Shown in pieces: positions 53,661 through 61,271 of a DNA stretch of 64,000 nt (position 1 is its first letter; each line of letters starts with the position of its first letter). This stretch comes from Nocardioides kribbensis (lineage in GTDB: Bacteria; Actinomycetota; Actinomycetes; Propionibacteriales; Nocardioidaceae): positions 1 through 64,000 of the forward strand of contig NZ_JADCLL010000008.1 in the NCBI RefSeq assembly GCF_015070375.1, written 5' to 3'. The notes below the pieces were generated by a model. It was not told where the DNA came from. It searched no databases and saw nothing but the letters and a program-made list of their open reading frames with translations. The position numbers and the translations under genes are program-made.

Positions 53661-53725
53661 GTGGACTTCCTTCGAGCAGTGGCCGGAGCGGCCGAGGGTG
53701 GGCCACCCCCCGTGGCCTCCGGACG

Positions 53726-53755
53726 AGAGTGAGGCAGGTCACGTCGCGTCGTCAA
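53726..53755 (-). promoter_or_regulatory. Promoter of the fructose PTS gene
   Basis: On the minus strand TTGACG (53755-53750) and CACTCT (53731-53726) have an 18-bp spacing. The leader is about 60 bases. Confidence 0.45.
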
Positions 53756-53849
53756 GACGTTCGCAGGTAAAACCACAGGCTCGGGTGTCGGAACGGGCGT
53801 GATCGGGCCCGGGCCGGTCGTGTGCTCCGTCCGGGCCCAGCGACGTGAG

Positions 53850-53855
53850 TAGGGT
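53850..53855 (+). promoter_or_regulatory. Leaderless -10 (TAGGGT) of the DUF4177-RidA operon
   Basis: TAGGGT is followed by 7 bases and the ATG at 53863. Confidence 0.45.
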
Positions 53856-53862
53856 GCGGAGC

Positions 53863-54015
53863 ATGACCAAGTGGGAGTACCAGGTGGCGCCGATTCCGCT
53901 CCACAACGAAGCGCTCATGCTCAACAACTTCGGCCAGGACGGCTGGGAGCTGGTGACCATCCAGACCAACGCCCAGGGCGGGCTGATCGCCTTCCTGAAG
54001 CGACCCGCCCAGTGA
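53863..54015 (+). CDS. DUF4177 small protein
   Basis: A 50-residue protein, MTKWEYQVAPIPLHN at its start, with the DUF4177 pattern: an initial WEY strand, a central helix (EALMLNNFGQDGWELV) and a final strand ending FLKRPAQ. Such proteins are conserved next to ridA in this actinobacterial block (Rv3678A-like). The function is unknown. The stop overlaps the ridA start by 4 bases (GTGA), so they are co-translated. It is easily missed because of its size. Confidence 0.85.
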   Translation: MTKWEYQVAPIPLHNEALMLNNFGQDGWELVTIQTNAQGGLIAFLKRPAQ

Positions 54016-54488
54016 CCTCCCAGGGGACCTCCCCCGAGGAGCGGCTGGCCGCGATGGGGCTGGCGGTGCCCGAGGTCGCCGCCCCCGTGGCCGTCTACGT
54101 GCCCGTCGTGCGCACCGGCGACCTGGTGCTGACCTCCGGGCAGCTGCCGATGCGCAGCGGCGAGCTCATGGCCACCGGCAAGGTCGGCGGCGAGGTGACC
54201 GTCGAGGAGGCCTACGCCTGCGCGCAGCAGTGCGCGCTCAACGCCATCGCCGCGGTGCGCTCCGAGATCGGCGACCTCTCGCGCGTCGTGCGCGTCGTCA
54301 AGGTCGTCGCCTTCGTGGCCTCGACCCCCGACTTCACCGGCCAGCCCCAGGTCGCCAACGGCGCCTCGGAGCTGCTGGGCGAGGTGTTCGGCGACGCCGG
54401 CGTGCACGCCCGCTCCGCCGTGGGAGTGCCGGTGCTGCCGCTCGACGCCCCCGTCGAGGTCGAGATCATGGTGGAAGTGGCCCCCTGA
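54012..54488 (+). CDS. ridA: RidA-family enamine/imine deaminase
   Basis: A 158-residue RidA/YjgF-family protein. RidA hydrolyses reactive enamine intermediates made by PLP enzymes. Here the core includes GDLVLTSGQLPM, TGKVGGEVTVEEAYACAQQCALNAIAAV and SAVGVPVLPLDAPVEVEIMVEV. The catalytic arginine of archetypal RidA lies in an arginine-serine motif before the last strands; ARSAVGV fits it. This is the longer actinobacterial subgroup (like Rv3678c), and its activity is untested. The GTG at 54012 overlaps the DUF4177 stop. Confidence 0.85.
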   Translation: MTSQGTSPEERLAAMGLAVPEVAAPVAVYVPVVRTGDLVLTSGQLPMRSGELMATGKVGGEVTVEEAYACAQQCALNAIAAVRSEIGDLSRVVRVVKVVAFVASTPDFTGQPQVANGASELLGEVFGDAGVHARSAVGVPVLPLDAPVEVEIMVEVAP

Positions 54489-55366
54489 TGCGGATCCCGC
54501 TCCCGCCCGTGCCGCTGCCCGACGAGGTCGCGGCCGTGGCGCTGGAGTACGCCGCGGGCCGCCGCGAGCCGGTCGAGCCGCGCGACGCGGCCACCGTCGT
54601 GCTGCTGCGGGGCGGGGAGCGGGGCCCGGAGGTCTACCTGCTGCGGCGCCAGACGACGATGGCCTTCGCCAGCGGCATGGCCGTCTTCCCGGGCGGCGGG
54701 GTCGACCCCCGCGACTTCGACGCCGAGGTCGCCTGGGCCGGCCCGACCCCCGTGCAGTGGGCCGAGCGGCTGGGCTGCGACGAGGACAAGGCGCGCGCGC
54801 TGGTCTGCGCCGCGGTGCGCGAGACCTTCGAGGAGTCCGGCGTGCTGCTCGCCGGGCCCTCCGAGGACGACGTCGTCGCCGACACCACCTCGCAGGACTG
54901 GGAGGCCGACCGCGTGGCGCTGGAGGCCCGCGAGCTCGCGCTCACCGACCTGCTGACGCGCCGCGGGCTGGTGCTGCGCACCGACCTGCTCGGCGTCTGG
55001 GACGCGTGGCTGACCCCGGTCTTCGAGCCGCGCCGCTACCGCACCTGGTTCTTCGTCGCGCTGCTGCCCGAGGGGCAGCGCACCCGCGACGTGTCGAGCG
55101 AGTCCTCGTCGGTGACCTGGCTGCCGGCGGGCGTCGCCGCCGACCGGGCCGACGCCGGCGAGCTGGCGATGATGCCGCCGACGTACCTCACCTGCCTCGA
55201 GGTCGGCGACCACGCCGACCCGCACGAGGTGCTCCACGTGGCCGGGTCGCGCTCGGTCGCGATGTTCACCCCCACCGTCGAGCCGCTGGGCGAGGGATGG
55301 ACGCTGTCGATGCCCGAGCGGATGCGGCCGCTGGTCGCCGCCCGACGGGCCCAGCGGGGGGAGTGA
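54488..55366 (+). CDS. NUDIX hydrolase, long form
   Basis: A 292-residue NUDIX-fold hydrolase. The Nudix box is split by an insertion: GMAVFPGGGVDPRDFD, about 35 residues, then AAVRETFEESGVLLAGPS, the REx2EE core. This matches the NUDT19/actinobacterial long family, which acts on CoA or nucleotide diphosphates. The ATG shares its A with the RidA stop (TGATG). The metallo-hydrolase gene follows 3 bases later, so the run DUF4177-ridA-nudix-mbl is one operon. Confidence 0.87.
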   Translation: MRIPLPPVPLPDEVAAVALEYAAGRREPVEPRDAATVVLLRGGERGPEVYLLRRQTTMAFASGMAVFPGGGVDPRDFDAEVAWAGPTPVQWAERLGCDEDKARALVCAAVRETFEESGVLLAGPSEDDVVADTTSQDWEADRVALEARELALTDLLTRRGLVLRTDLLGVWDAWLTPVFEPRRYRTWFFVALLPEGQRTRDVSSESSSVTWLPAGVAADRADAGELAMMPPTYLTCLEVGDHADPHEVLHVAGSRSVAMFTPTVEPLGEGWTLSMPERMRPLVAARRAQRGE

Positions 55367-55369
55367 GCG

Positions 55370-56191
55370 GTGGTCGTGCCGCTCGGTGAGTGGGCCGGGG
55401 GATCCTTCGGCGAGCGCGCCCGCTGCGTGCTCGCACCCAACGCCGACCTGATGACCCTCGACGGCACCAACACCTGGGTGCTGCGCGAGCCGGGCGCCTC
55501 CCGCGCGGTCGTCGTCGACCCCGGCCCGTCGATCACCTCCCACCTCGACGCCGTCGCCGAGGCGGCGGGGGAGGTCGGCCTGGTGCTGCTGACCCACCAC
55601 CACCACGACCACGCCGAGGCGGCCCGGGAGTTCGCCGAGCGGATGGGCTGCGGGGTCCGTGCCCTCGACCCCGCGCTCTGCCTGGGCGCCGAGGGCCTGG
55701 GCGACGGCGACGTCGTGGAGGTCGACGGCCTCGAGGTGCGGGTGGTGGCGACGCCCGGCCACACCGCCGACTCGCTGTCCTTCTGGCTGCCCGCCGAGGC
55801 CGCCGTGCTCACCGGCGACACCGTGCTGGGGCGCGGCACGACCGTGGTCGCCCACCCCGACGGCCGCCTCGGTGCCTACCTCGACTCCCTCGACCGGCTG
55901 CACGCCCTGGCCTCCGAGCGCGACCTCGCCGCGATCTGGCCCGGCCACGGCCCGGTCATCGAGCAGGCGCTGCCCGTGCTCGACCACTACCGCACCCACC
56001 GCCGCTCGCGCCTCGAGCAGGTCGAGGCGGCCCTGGCCACGCTCAGCCCCTCCGAGCGGGCCGCCGACGACCTCGCCCGCCGCGTCGTCGAGGTCGTCTA
56101 CGCCGACGTCGACCCCGTGCTCTGGGGGGCCGCCGAGCTGTCCGTGCGCGCCCAGCTGGCCTACCTGGAGCACGGGCGCCCGGGGCGCTAG
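55370..56191 (+). CDS. Metallo-beta-lactamase-fold hydrolase (LACTB2-like)
   Basis: A 273-residue MBL-fold enzyme. The metal motif is TH(H)HHDHAE (LLTHHHHDHAEAA). Further ligands are ATPGHTADS and LTGDTVLGRG, and GHGPVI is near the C-terminal helix bundle. The C-terminal ~70 residues (HRRSRLEQVEAALA...) form the winged-helix-like tail of LACTB2-type endoribonucleases and related thioesterases. It corresponds to Mycobacterium Rv3677c. The GTG at 55370 is 3 bases after the NUDIX stop. It is the last gene of the operon. Confidence 0.9.
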   Translation: MVVPLGEWAGGSFGERARCVLAPNADLMTLDGTNTWVLREPGASRAVVVDPGPSITSHLDAVAEAAGEVGLVLLTHHHHDHAEAAREFAERMGCGVRALDPALCLGAEGLGDGDVVEVDGLEVRVVATPGHTADSLSFWLPAEAAVLTGDTVLGRGTTVVAHPDGRLGAYLDSLDRLHALASERDLAAIWPGHGPVIEQALPVLDHYRTHRRSRLEQVEAALATLSPSERAADDLARRVVEVVYADVDPVLWGAAELSVRAQLAYLEHGRPGR

Positions 56192-56242
56192 CGGCGTACG
56201 AGGCCCCGGGTCCGCGCCGACCGCGCCGAGTGCGCGAGCGAG

Positions 56243-56310
56243 GCAATTGCGCGATCGGGACGCGTGGACCGCGCCATTGCGTGATCGGGACGCACAGACC
56301 GCGCAATTGC
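56243..56310. repeat. Tandem 30-bp repeats containing GCAATTGCG
   Basis: Units start at exactly 56243, 56273 and 56303. The first two (GCAATTGCGCGATCGGGACG... and GCCATTGCGTGATCGGGACG...) match at 25 of 30 positions; the third keeps only its first 10. A related 16-mer, GCAATTGCGTGATCGG, occurs on the other side of the DUF559 gene at 57685-57700. Confidence 0.85.
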
Positions 56311-56384
56311 GCCCGTGCGGGGTGGCCGCCCCTCCTGCTTTGCGTGGCTGGCGCAGTCCTGAGGCGGCCCGGACGTTCGAACCG

Positions 56385-56395
56385 GCGCAAAGCTC
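56385..56395. repeat. Left arm of the inverted repeat flanking the DUF559 gene
   Basis: GCGCAAAGCTC here is the exact reverse complement of GAGCTTTGCGC at 57600-57610. Similarity extends to about 20 bp with mismatches (ACCG precedes it here, and CGGT follows the other copy). The two arms enclose about 1.2 kb with a single gene. Confidence 0.7.
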
Positions 56396-56563
56396 GGAAG
56401 ACGTGCCGGGGCCGTCATCTGCGCGTGCGCGGTGGCGGCTGGCCCGCTGTCGGCTCCTGGTTCGGACACCTCCGGCCGGCGGTGGCGGCCCGACCGGCCC
56501 CCGGGTGCCACCGGGCTGTGGAGGAGCTGGGAGCGGTCGCGGCGGAACGGGCAGGACGTGCGT

Positions 56564-57553
56564 ATGGACCGATCGACCCCACCGGCTGTGCCCGCCCCCG
56601 ACTCCGACCCCGACCCCCGCCCCGGACAGGGGGCCGGCGGCCCCGTCGGCCTGGACCTCGGGCGACCCTTCACGACGGCGGCGTTCCTGGCCGCCGGCCA
56701 CTCAGTCGTCGAGCTGCGCCGCCGGTGCTACCGGCAGGTGCTGCGGTCGGTGTGGGTGCACACCGAGGCCGTGGACGACGACACCCCCATCCGGGCCGCG
56801 CTGGCGCTCCAGCCGACGTCGGCGTACGCCAGCCACTTCACTGCCGCCAGGCTCTGGGGCCTCCCGGTGCCCGAGCACCCCTTCGAGCACGTCACGGTGG
56901 TCAAGGCCTGCCACCGACGGCCGCGCCCGGGCCTGAAGACCCACGTCACCGGTCGTGGTCGGGCGGTGATGACGGCGCGAGGCGTGCGCGCCACCCCGCC
57001 GGTGGTCACGTTCATCCAGCTCGCGGGGTCCTTGGCCCTGGTCGACCTCGTCGTGCTCGGTGACGCGTTGGTCGCGCGGCGCGGTGTCACGGCGGCCCAG
57101 CTCCGGGCGGCGTGCGACCGCAGCACGGAGTACTACGCCGCGGCGGCGCGCGAGGCGGCGGCGTACGTCCGCGACGGAGTCGACTCCCCGCAGGAGACAC
57201 GGACCCGTCTGCTGATCGTGCTCGCGGGGCTTCCCGAGCCCACGGTGAACGTGGTGCTCCGCCACGACGACGGGTCGTGGTGGCGGCGCTTCGATCTCTG
57301 CTACGAGCTGGTGCGGCTCGTCATCGAGTACGACGGGCGACAGCACGCCGACGACGCTCGGCAGTGGCAGTCCGACCTGGTGCGCCGCGAGGAGCTCGAC
57401 GATGCGGGGTACCGGATCCTCGTCGTCACCGCGTCCGGACTCTTCGCCGAGCCGGGCCGCACGCTGGAGCGGATCCGTCGCCAGCTGGTCGAGCGCGGCT
57501 GGCCCGACGTGCCGCCTCTGGACGAGACCTGGAAGCGGCACTTCCCCACCTGA
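56564..57553 (+). CDS. DUF559-type protein with Vsr/PD-(D/E)XK-like nuclease domain
   Basis: A 329-residue protein of the actinobacterial DUF559 group. The N-terminal half (residues ~35-215) resembles the AbiEi-like DNA-binding or scaffold region, with AAFLAAGHSVVELRRRCYRQVLRSVWVH at its start. The C-terminal ~110 residues are a very-short-patch-repair-like fold: RRFDLCYELVRLVIEYDGRQH holds the D...ExD acidic residues, followed by DLVRREELDDAGYRILVVTA. These genes occur in many copies in Nocardioides-like genomes, and their role is unknown. It interrupts the otherwise conserved block between the metallo-hydrolase and crp genes and is flanked by repeats, which suggests insertion. Confidence 0.8.
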   Translation: MDRSTPPAVPAPDSDPDPRPGQGAGGPVGLDLGRPFTTAAFLAAGHSVVELRRRCYRQVLRSVWVHTEAVDDDTPIRAALALQPTSAYASHFTAARLWGLPVPEHPFEHVTVVKACHRRPRPGLKTHVTGRGRAVMTARGVRATPPVVTFIQLAGSLALVDLVVLGDALVARRGVTAAQLRAACDRSTEYYAAAAREAAAYVRDGVDSPQETRTRLLIVLAGLPEPTVNVVLRHDDGSWWRRFDLCYELVRLVIEYDGRQHADDARQWQSDLVRREELDDAGYRILVVTASGLFAEPGRTLERIRRQLVERGWPDVPPLDETWKRHFPT

Positions 57554-57556
57554 GGT

Positions 57557-57700
57557 GCGCAAACGGCGCAATGGCGCGCCTGACGCGGCCCACGGCTCGG
57601 AGCTTTGCGCGGTCCGCGCAGCCCGGGGCGCGCCCTGGTCGCGCAACTGGCGCACTTGCGCTGGGCAGTGATGCGCACCGTCGCGCAATTGCGTGATCGG
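57557..57700. repeat. Degenerate GCGCAA repeats right of the DUF559 gene, with the right inverted-repeat arm
   Basis: Several related words occur here: GCGCAAACGGCGCAATGGCGC (57558 on), GAGCTTTGCGC (57600-57610, the right arm of the inverted repeat), GCGCAACTGGCGCACTTGCGC (about 57651) and GCAATTGCGTGATCGG (57685-57700). They match the words on the left side of the gene. Confidence 0.75.
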
Positions 57701-57757
57701 TGCAGCGGCGGCCGGGTCGAGCGAGGGTCCGCGCGGCGCCGAGGGGTGGAGCGGGGG

Positions 57758-58435
57758 TCAGCGGGCGCGGCGGGAGAGGCGCTCGACGTCCATGATGACG
57801 ACGGAGCGGGGCTCCAGGCGCAGCCAGCCGCGGGAGGCGAAGTCGGCGAGCGCCTTGTTGACCGTCTCGCGGGAGGCGCCGACCAGCTGGGCGAGCTCCT
57901 CCTGGGTGAGGTCGTGGTGCACGTGGACGCCGTCGTCGGCGGTGCGGCCGAAGCGGTCGGCGAGGTCGAGCAGCGCCTTGGCGACGCGGCCGGGCACGTC
58001 GGAGAAGACGAGGTCGGCGACGACGTCGTTGGCCTTGCGCAGCCGACCGGCCAGCTGGGTGAGCAGGCCGCGGGCGACGACGGGGCGGCCCTCGAGCCAG
58101 CGCAGTAGGTCCTCGTGGGAGAGCGAGGCGTAGGTGACGTCGGTGACGGCGGTGACGGTGGCCGAGCGCGGGCCGGGGTCGAAGAGCGACAGCTCGCCGA
58201 ACATCTGGCCGGGGCCGAGCACGGCGAGGAGGTTCTCCCGGCCGTCGGAGGAGGTGCGGCCGAGCTTCACCTTGCCGTCGAGCACGATGTAGAGCTTGTC
58301 GCCGGAGTCGCCCTCGTGGAAGAGCACCTCGGAGCGCCGCATCCGGCCCTCGGTCATCGAGGCGCGCAGCGCGGAGGCCGCCTCGTCGTCGAGGGCGCTG
58401 AAGAGCGGGGCCTGACGAAGTACGTCGTTGTCCAC
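57758..58435 (-). CDS. crp: Crp/Fnr-family cAMP-responsive regulator (GlxR/Crp-like)
   Basis: A 225-residue regulator. The cyclic-nucleotide domain has the phosphate-binding cassette FGELSLFDPGPRSATVTA. The dimer helix leads to a winged helix-turn-helix, LTQEELAQLVGASRETVNKALADFASRGWL. It corresponds to Mycobacterium Rv3676 and corynebacterial GlxR, global regulators of carbon use and resuscitation. The GTG at 58435 has GGAGG 5 bases upstream. TAGGAT on the minus strand at 58487-58482 is the likely -10. It is divergent from nth, as in Mycobacterium. Confidence 0.93.
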   Translation of the reverse strand: MDNDVLRQAPLFSALDDEAASALRASMTEGRMRRSEVLFHEGDSGDKLYIVLDGKVKLGRTSSDGRENLLAVLGPGQMFGELSLFDPGPRSATVTAVTDVTYASLSHEDLLRWLEGRPVVARGLLTQLAGRLRKANDVVADLVFSDVPGRVAKALLDLADRFGRTADDGVHVHHDLTQEELAQLVGASRETVNKALADFASRGWLRLEPRSVVIMDVERLSRRAR

Positions 58436-58481
58436 GGAACCTCCAGAATCTGTGCCCGCCGTGCGCAGAGCCACCGCGACG

Positions 58482-58487
58482 ATCCTA
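58482..58487 (-). promoter_or_regulatory. -10 element (TAGGAT) of crp
   Basis: On the minus strand TAGGAT lies 46 bp upstream of the GTG, leaving a leader of about 40 bases with a good ribosome-binding site. Confidence 0.45.
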
Positions 58488-58599
58488 TCCGTGTGGAACC
58501 TCACAGGGGCAATCCGGCCTCGGCGCGGCGAGCCCCCGGGACCGTTGCGGGGTGGGTCCGGGGTCGGTGCGGGGTCGGCCCGGTGTCGGCACGGTCTCG

Positions 58600-58605
58600 T
58601 ACGCT
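58600..58605 (+). promoter_or_regulatory. Leaderless -10 (TACGCT) of the nth operon
   Basis: TACGCT is followed by GACCCG and the GTG at 58612, the 6-base spacing seen at several other genes here. Confidence 0.5.
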
Positions 58606-58611
58606 GACCCG

Positions 58612-59316
58612 GTGCCCGCCGTCGAGACCCCCACCGGCCTGGTGCGTCGAGCCCGCAAGATCGACCGCACCCTGGCCGAGACCTATCCCGAGGCGGGCTG
58701 CGAGCTCGACTTCGACGACGCCTTCCAGCTGCTCGTGGTCACCGTGCTCTCGGCGCAGACCACCGACCGTCGGGTCAACGCCGTGCGCCCGACCCTCTTC
58801 GCGGCCTACCCCGACGCCCGCGCCATGGCCGCGGCCGACCGCTCGGCCCTCGAGGGCATCGTCGGGCCGCTGGGCTTCTTCCGGGCCAAGACCGAGTCGC
58901 TGCTCAAGCTCAGCGCGGCGCTGGTCGAGGACCACGGCGGCGAGGTCCCCGGGCGTCTCGACGACCTGGTGAAGCTGCCCGGCGTGGGTCGCAAGACCGC
59001 CAACGTCGTGCTCGGCAACGCCTTCGACGTGCCGGGCATCACCGTCGACACCCACTTCGGGCGGCTCGCCCGCCGGCTGGGCTGGACCAGCGAGACCGAC
59101 CCGGTCAAGGTCGAGCACGCGATCGGCGCGCTCTTCCCGAAGCGCGACTGGACGATGCTCAGCCACCGGCTGATCTGGCACGGCCGGCGCTGTTGCCACG
59201 CTAAGAAGCCCGCCTGCGGCGCCTGCCCGGTCGCGCGCTGGTGCCCGGCCTTCGGGGAGGGGCCCACCGACCCCGAGGCGGCCCGCGCGCTGCTGAAGAC
59301 CCAGGGACCCGCGTGA
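58612..59316 (+). CDS. nth: Endonuclease III, DNA glycosylase/AP lyase
   Basis: A 234-residue base-excision repair enzyme that removes oxidised pyrimidines. The helix-hairpin-helix is KLPGVGRKTANVVLG with the catalytic lysine. The catalytic aspartate lies in ITVDTHFGRLARRLG. The C-terminal 4Fe-4S cluster is C-x6-C-x2-C-x5-C in CHAKKPACGACPVARWC. The GTG at 58612 follows a leaderless -10. The stop overlaps the NUDIX start by 4 bases, and the operon continues to marP. Confidence 0.96.
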   Translation: MPAVETPTGLVRRARKIDRTLAETYPEAGCELDFDDAFQLLVVTVLSAQTTDRRVNAVRPTLFAAYPDARAMAAADRSALEGIVGPLGFFRAKTESLLKLSAALVEDHGGEVPGRLDDLVKLPGVGRKTANVVLGNAFDVPGITVDTHFGRLARRLGWTSETDPVKVEHAIGALFPKRDWTMLSHRLIWHGRRCCHAKKPACGACPVARWCPAFGEGPTDPEAARALLKTQGPA

Positions 59317-60020
59317 TCCCCGACTGGCTCGAGCCGGTCAGGCGCGGCGCCTCGGAGATCACCGCCGAGCAGCTCACCCGCTTCACCCCGCCCGCCGACG
59401 GCAGCGCCCGTCAGGGGGCCGTGCTCATGCTCTTCGCCGAGGGCGAGCGCGGCGGCGAGCTGCTGCTGACCGAGCGCGCCCACGACATGCGCTCCCACCC
59501 CGGCCAGGTCTCCTTCCCCGGCGGCTCGGTCGACCCCGGCGAGAGCGTCGAGGAGGCCGCGCTGCGCGAGGCCGACGAGGAGGTCGGCCTCGACCCGGCC
59601 TCGGTCGAGCTCTTCGGGCGGCTGCCCGAGCTGTGGCTGCCGCCGAGCAACTTCGCGGTCACGCCGGTGCTCGGGTGGTGCGCCGACGTCGCCGTGCGCA
59701 TCGCCAGCCGCGCCGAGGTCCACGCGATCCACCGCGTCGCCATCGAGGACCTGCTCGACCCCACCCACCGCGTGCAGGTGCGTCACCCCGCGGGCTTCAC
59801 CGGCCCCGGCTTCCTCATCGGCCCCGAGCACGACGTCGTGCTGTGGGGCTTCACGGGCGGTATCGTCTCGAGGCTCTTCGACCACCTGGGCTGGACCCGT
59901 CCGTGGGACACCTCGCGGATGCAGGACCTGCCCGAGCACATGGTGGCGGGCGCGCCGCGGCCCCGACAGGGGCGGATGCTGGACATCGAGGACCGCGCCG
60001 AGGCGCACGAGGACATCTAG
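59313..60020 (+). CDS. NUDIX hydrolase, CoA pyrophosphatase-like
   Basis: A 235-residue NUDIX enzyme. The complete Nudix box GGSVDPGESVEEAALREADEEVGL lies near residues 68-91, preceded by the CoA-type upstream motif RAHDMRSHPGQVSFPGG (similar to the CoAse signature). LWGFTGGIVSRLFDHLGW is near the C terminus. It probably hydrolyses CoA to 3',5'-ADP and phosphopantetheine. It matches Rv3672c by position. The GTG overlaps the nth stop (GTGA), and marP follows 6 bases later. Confidence 0.92.
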   Translation: MIPDWLEPVRRGASEITAEQLTRFTPPADGSARQGAVLMLFAEGERGGELLLTERAHDMRSHPGQVSFPGGSVDPGESVEEAALREADEEVGLDPASVELFGRLPELWLPPSNFAVTPVLGWCADVAVRIASRAEVHAIHRVAIEDLLDPTHRVQVRHPAGFTGPGFLIGPEHDVVLWGFTGGIVSRLFDHLGWTRPWDTSRMQDLPEHMVAGAPRPRQGRMLDIEDRAEAHEDI

Positions 60021-60026
60021 GACCCC

Positions 60027-61217
60027 ATGAACCTGCTCGACTGGCTGCTCGTGGTGCTGGTGCTCGCCTACGCCCTCTCCGGCTACTGGCAGGGCTTCAT
60101 CACCGGCGCCTTCGCCACCGGCGGGCTGCTGCTCGGCGGCCTGCTCGGCGTGTGGCTGGCCCCCGTCGCCCTGGGCGACGCCGCCCCGTCGCTGCTGGTC
60201 TCCCTCGGCGCGCTCTTCATCGTGATCCTCGCGGCCTCGCTCGGCCAGGCCGCGCTGCAGTACGCCGGGGCCCGGCTGCGCTCGCGCATCACCTGGCAGC
60301 CGGCCCGCGCGGTCGACGCCATGGGCGGCGCGGCCCTCAGCGGCGCCGCGGTGCTGCTGGTCGCCTGGGCGCTGGGCGTGGCCGTCTCGGGCTCGCGCAT
60401 CGACGGCGTGACACCGCTGGTGCGCAGCTCGGAGGTGCTCGCCAAGGTCGACGGCGTGCTGCCGCGTGCGGCCGGCGGCGTGCTCCAGGCCTTCAACGAC
60501 GTGGTCGGCACGAGCTTCTTCCCGCGCTACCTCGAGCCCTTCGCACCCGAGCGGATCGTCGAGGTCGCCCCGGGCGACCAGCGGATGCTCTCGCGCCCCG
60601 GCGTCCAGGCCGCGGCCGCGAGCGTGCTCAAGGTGCGCGCCACCAACGCCTGCGGGCGAGGGGTGGAGGGCAGCGGCTTCGTCTACGCCACCGACCTCGG
60701 CGACGGCCGCGACCGGCTGCTCACCAACGCCCACGTCGTGGCCGGCGTCGACGAGCCCCAGGTGATGCTGGGCGACGTCTCGGTGCCGGGCGAGGTCGTG
60801 GTCTACAACCCCGACGTCGACGTCGCGGTCATCGCCTTCGACGGCGACCGCGCCGCGCTCGCGCTCGACGACTCCGCGGCCGAGGGCGACCCGGTGGCGA
60901 TCCTGGGCTACCCCCAGGACGGCCCCTACGACCAGCAGGCCGGTCGGATCCGCTCCGAGCAGCGGCTGCGCTCACCCGACATCTACGGCGAGGGCACCGT
61001 CATCCGCGAGGTCTACTCGCTGCGCGGGCTGGTGCGCCCGGGCAACTCCGGCGGCCCGATCGTCGCCCGCGACGGCGACGTCGTGGGCCTCGTCTTCGCC
61101 GCCTCGGTGACCGACGACGACACCGGCTACGCGCTCACGGCGGGCCAGGTCGCCGACACCGCGGCGCGGGGCCGGGGCACGGCCTCGGCCGTCGACACCG
61201 GCGACTGCGCGGGCTGA
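60027..61217 (+). CDS. MarP-like membrane-anchored periplasmic serine protease
   Basis: A 396-residue protease. Residues 1-120 form four CvpA-like membrane helices. A linker leads to a chymotrypsin-fold domain with catalytic His236 (LLTNAHVV), Asp265 (DVDVAVIAF) and Ser341 (RPGNSGGP). Cysteines in ATNACGRG and at the C terminus (GDCAG) match the regulatory disulfide of Mycobacterium MarP (Rv3671c), which is needed for acid and oxidative stress survival through peptidoglycan-hydrolase processing. The triad spacing is almost identical. It is the last gene of the nth-NUDIX-marP operon. Confidence 0.95.
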   Translation: MNLLDWLLVVLVLAYALSGYWQGFITGAFATGGLLLGGLLGVWLAPVALGDAAPSLLVSLGALFIVILAASLGQAALQYAGARLRSRITWQPARAVDAMGGAALSGAAVLLVAWALGVAVSGSRIDGVTPLVRSSEVLAKVDGVLPRAAGGVLQAFNDVVGTSFFPRYLEPFAPERIVEVAPGDQRMLSRPGVQAAAASVLKVRATNACGRGVEGSGFVYATDLGDGRDRLLTNAHVVAGVDEPQVMLGDVSVPGEVVVYNPDVDVAVIAFDGDRAALALDDSAAEGDPVAILGYPQDGPYDQQAGRIRSEQRLRSPDIYGEGTVIREVYSLRGLVRPGNSGGPIVARDGDVVGLVFAASVTDDDTGYALTAGQVADTAARGRGTASAVDTGDCAG

Positions 61218-61271
61218 GCCCGCGCCGGGGCCAGGACCCGGGACCGACCCCGGGCGAGCCTCAGGCCTGGC

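Larger units (their letters stand above)
56192..56563. other. Repeat-bearing intergenic region left of the DUF559 gene
   Basis: This 372-bp stretch has no supported gene. It holds three 30-bp repeat units (56243-56310) and one arm of an imperfect inverted repeat (56385-56395) whose partner lies beyond the DUF559 gene. AGGA 7 bases before the ATG at 56564 is the only ribosome-binding signal seen. Confidence 0.7.

Noticed and set aside
56243..56310. CRISPR array at the 30-bp periodic repeats
   Set aside because: Units abut with no unique spacers, only two and a half copies exist, and no cas gene is in the window.
56564..57553. Type IV toxin-antitoxin system (AbiEi) at the DUF559 gene
   Set aside because: The N-terminal similarity to AbiEi is vague and no AbiEii-type nucleotidyltransferase toxin is adjacent.
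58492..58505. Crp autoregulatory site TGTG-N6-CACA upstream of crp
   Set aside because: The half-sites are 6 bases apart, not the 8 needed for TGTGA-N6-TCACA, so binding is doubtful.
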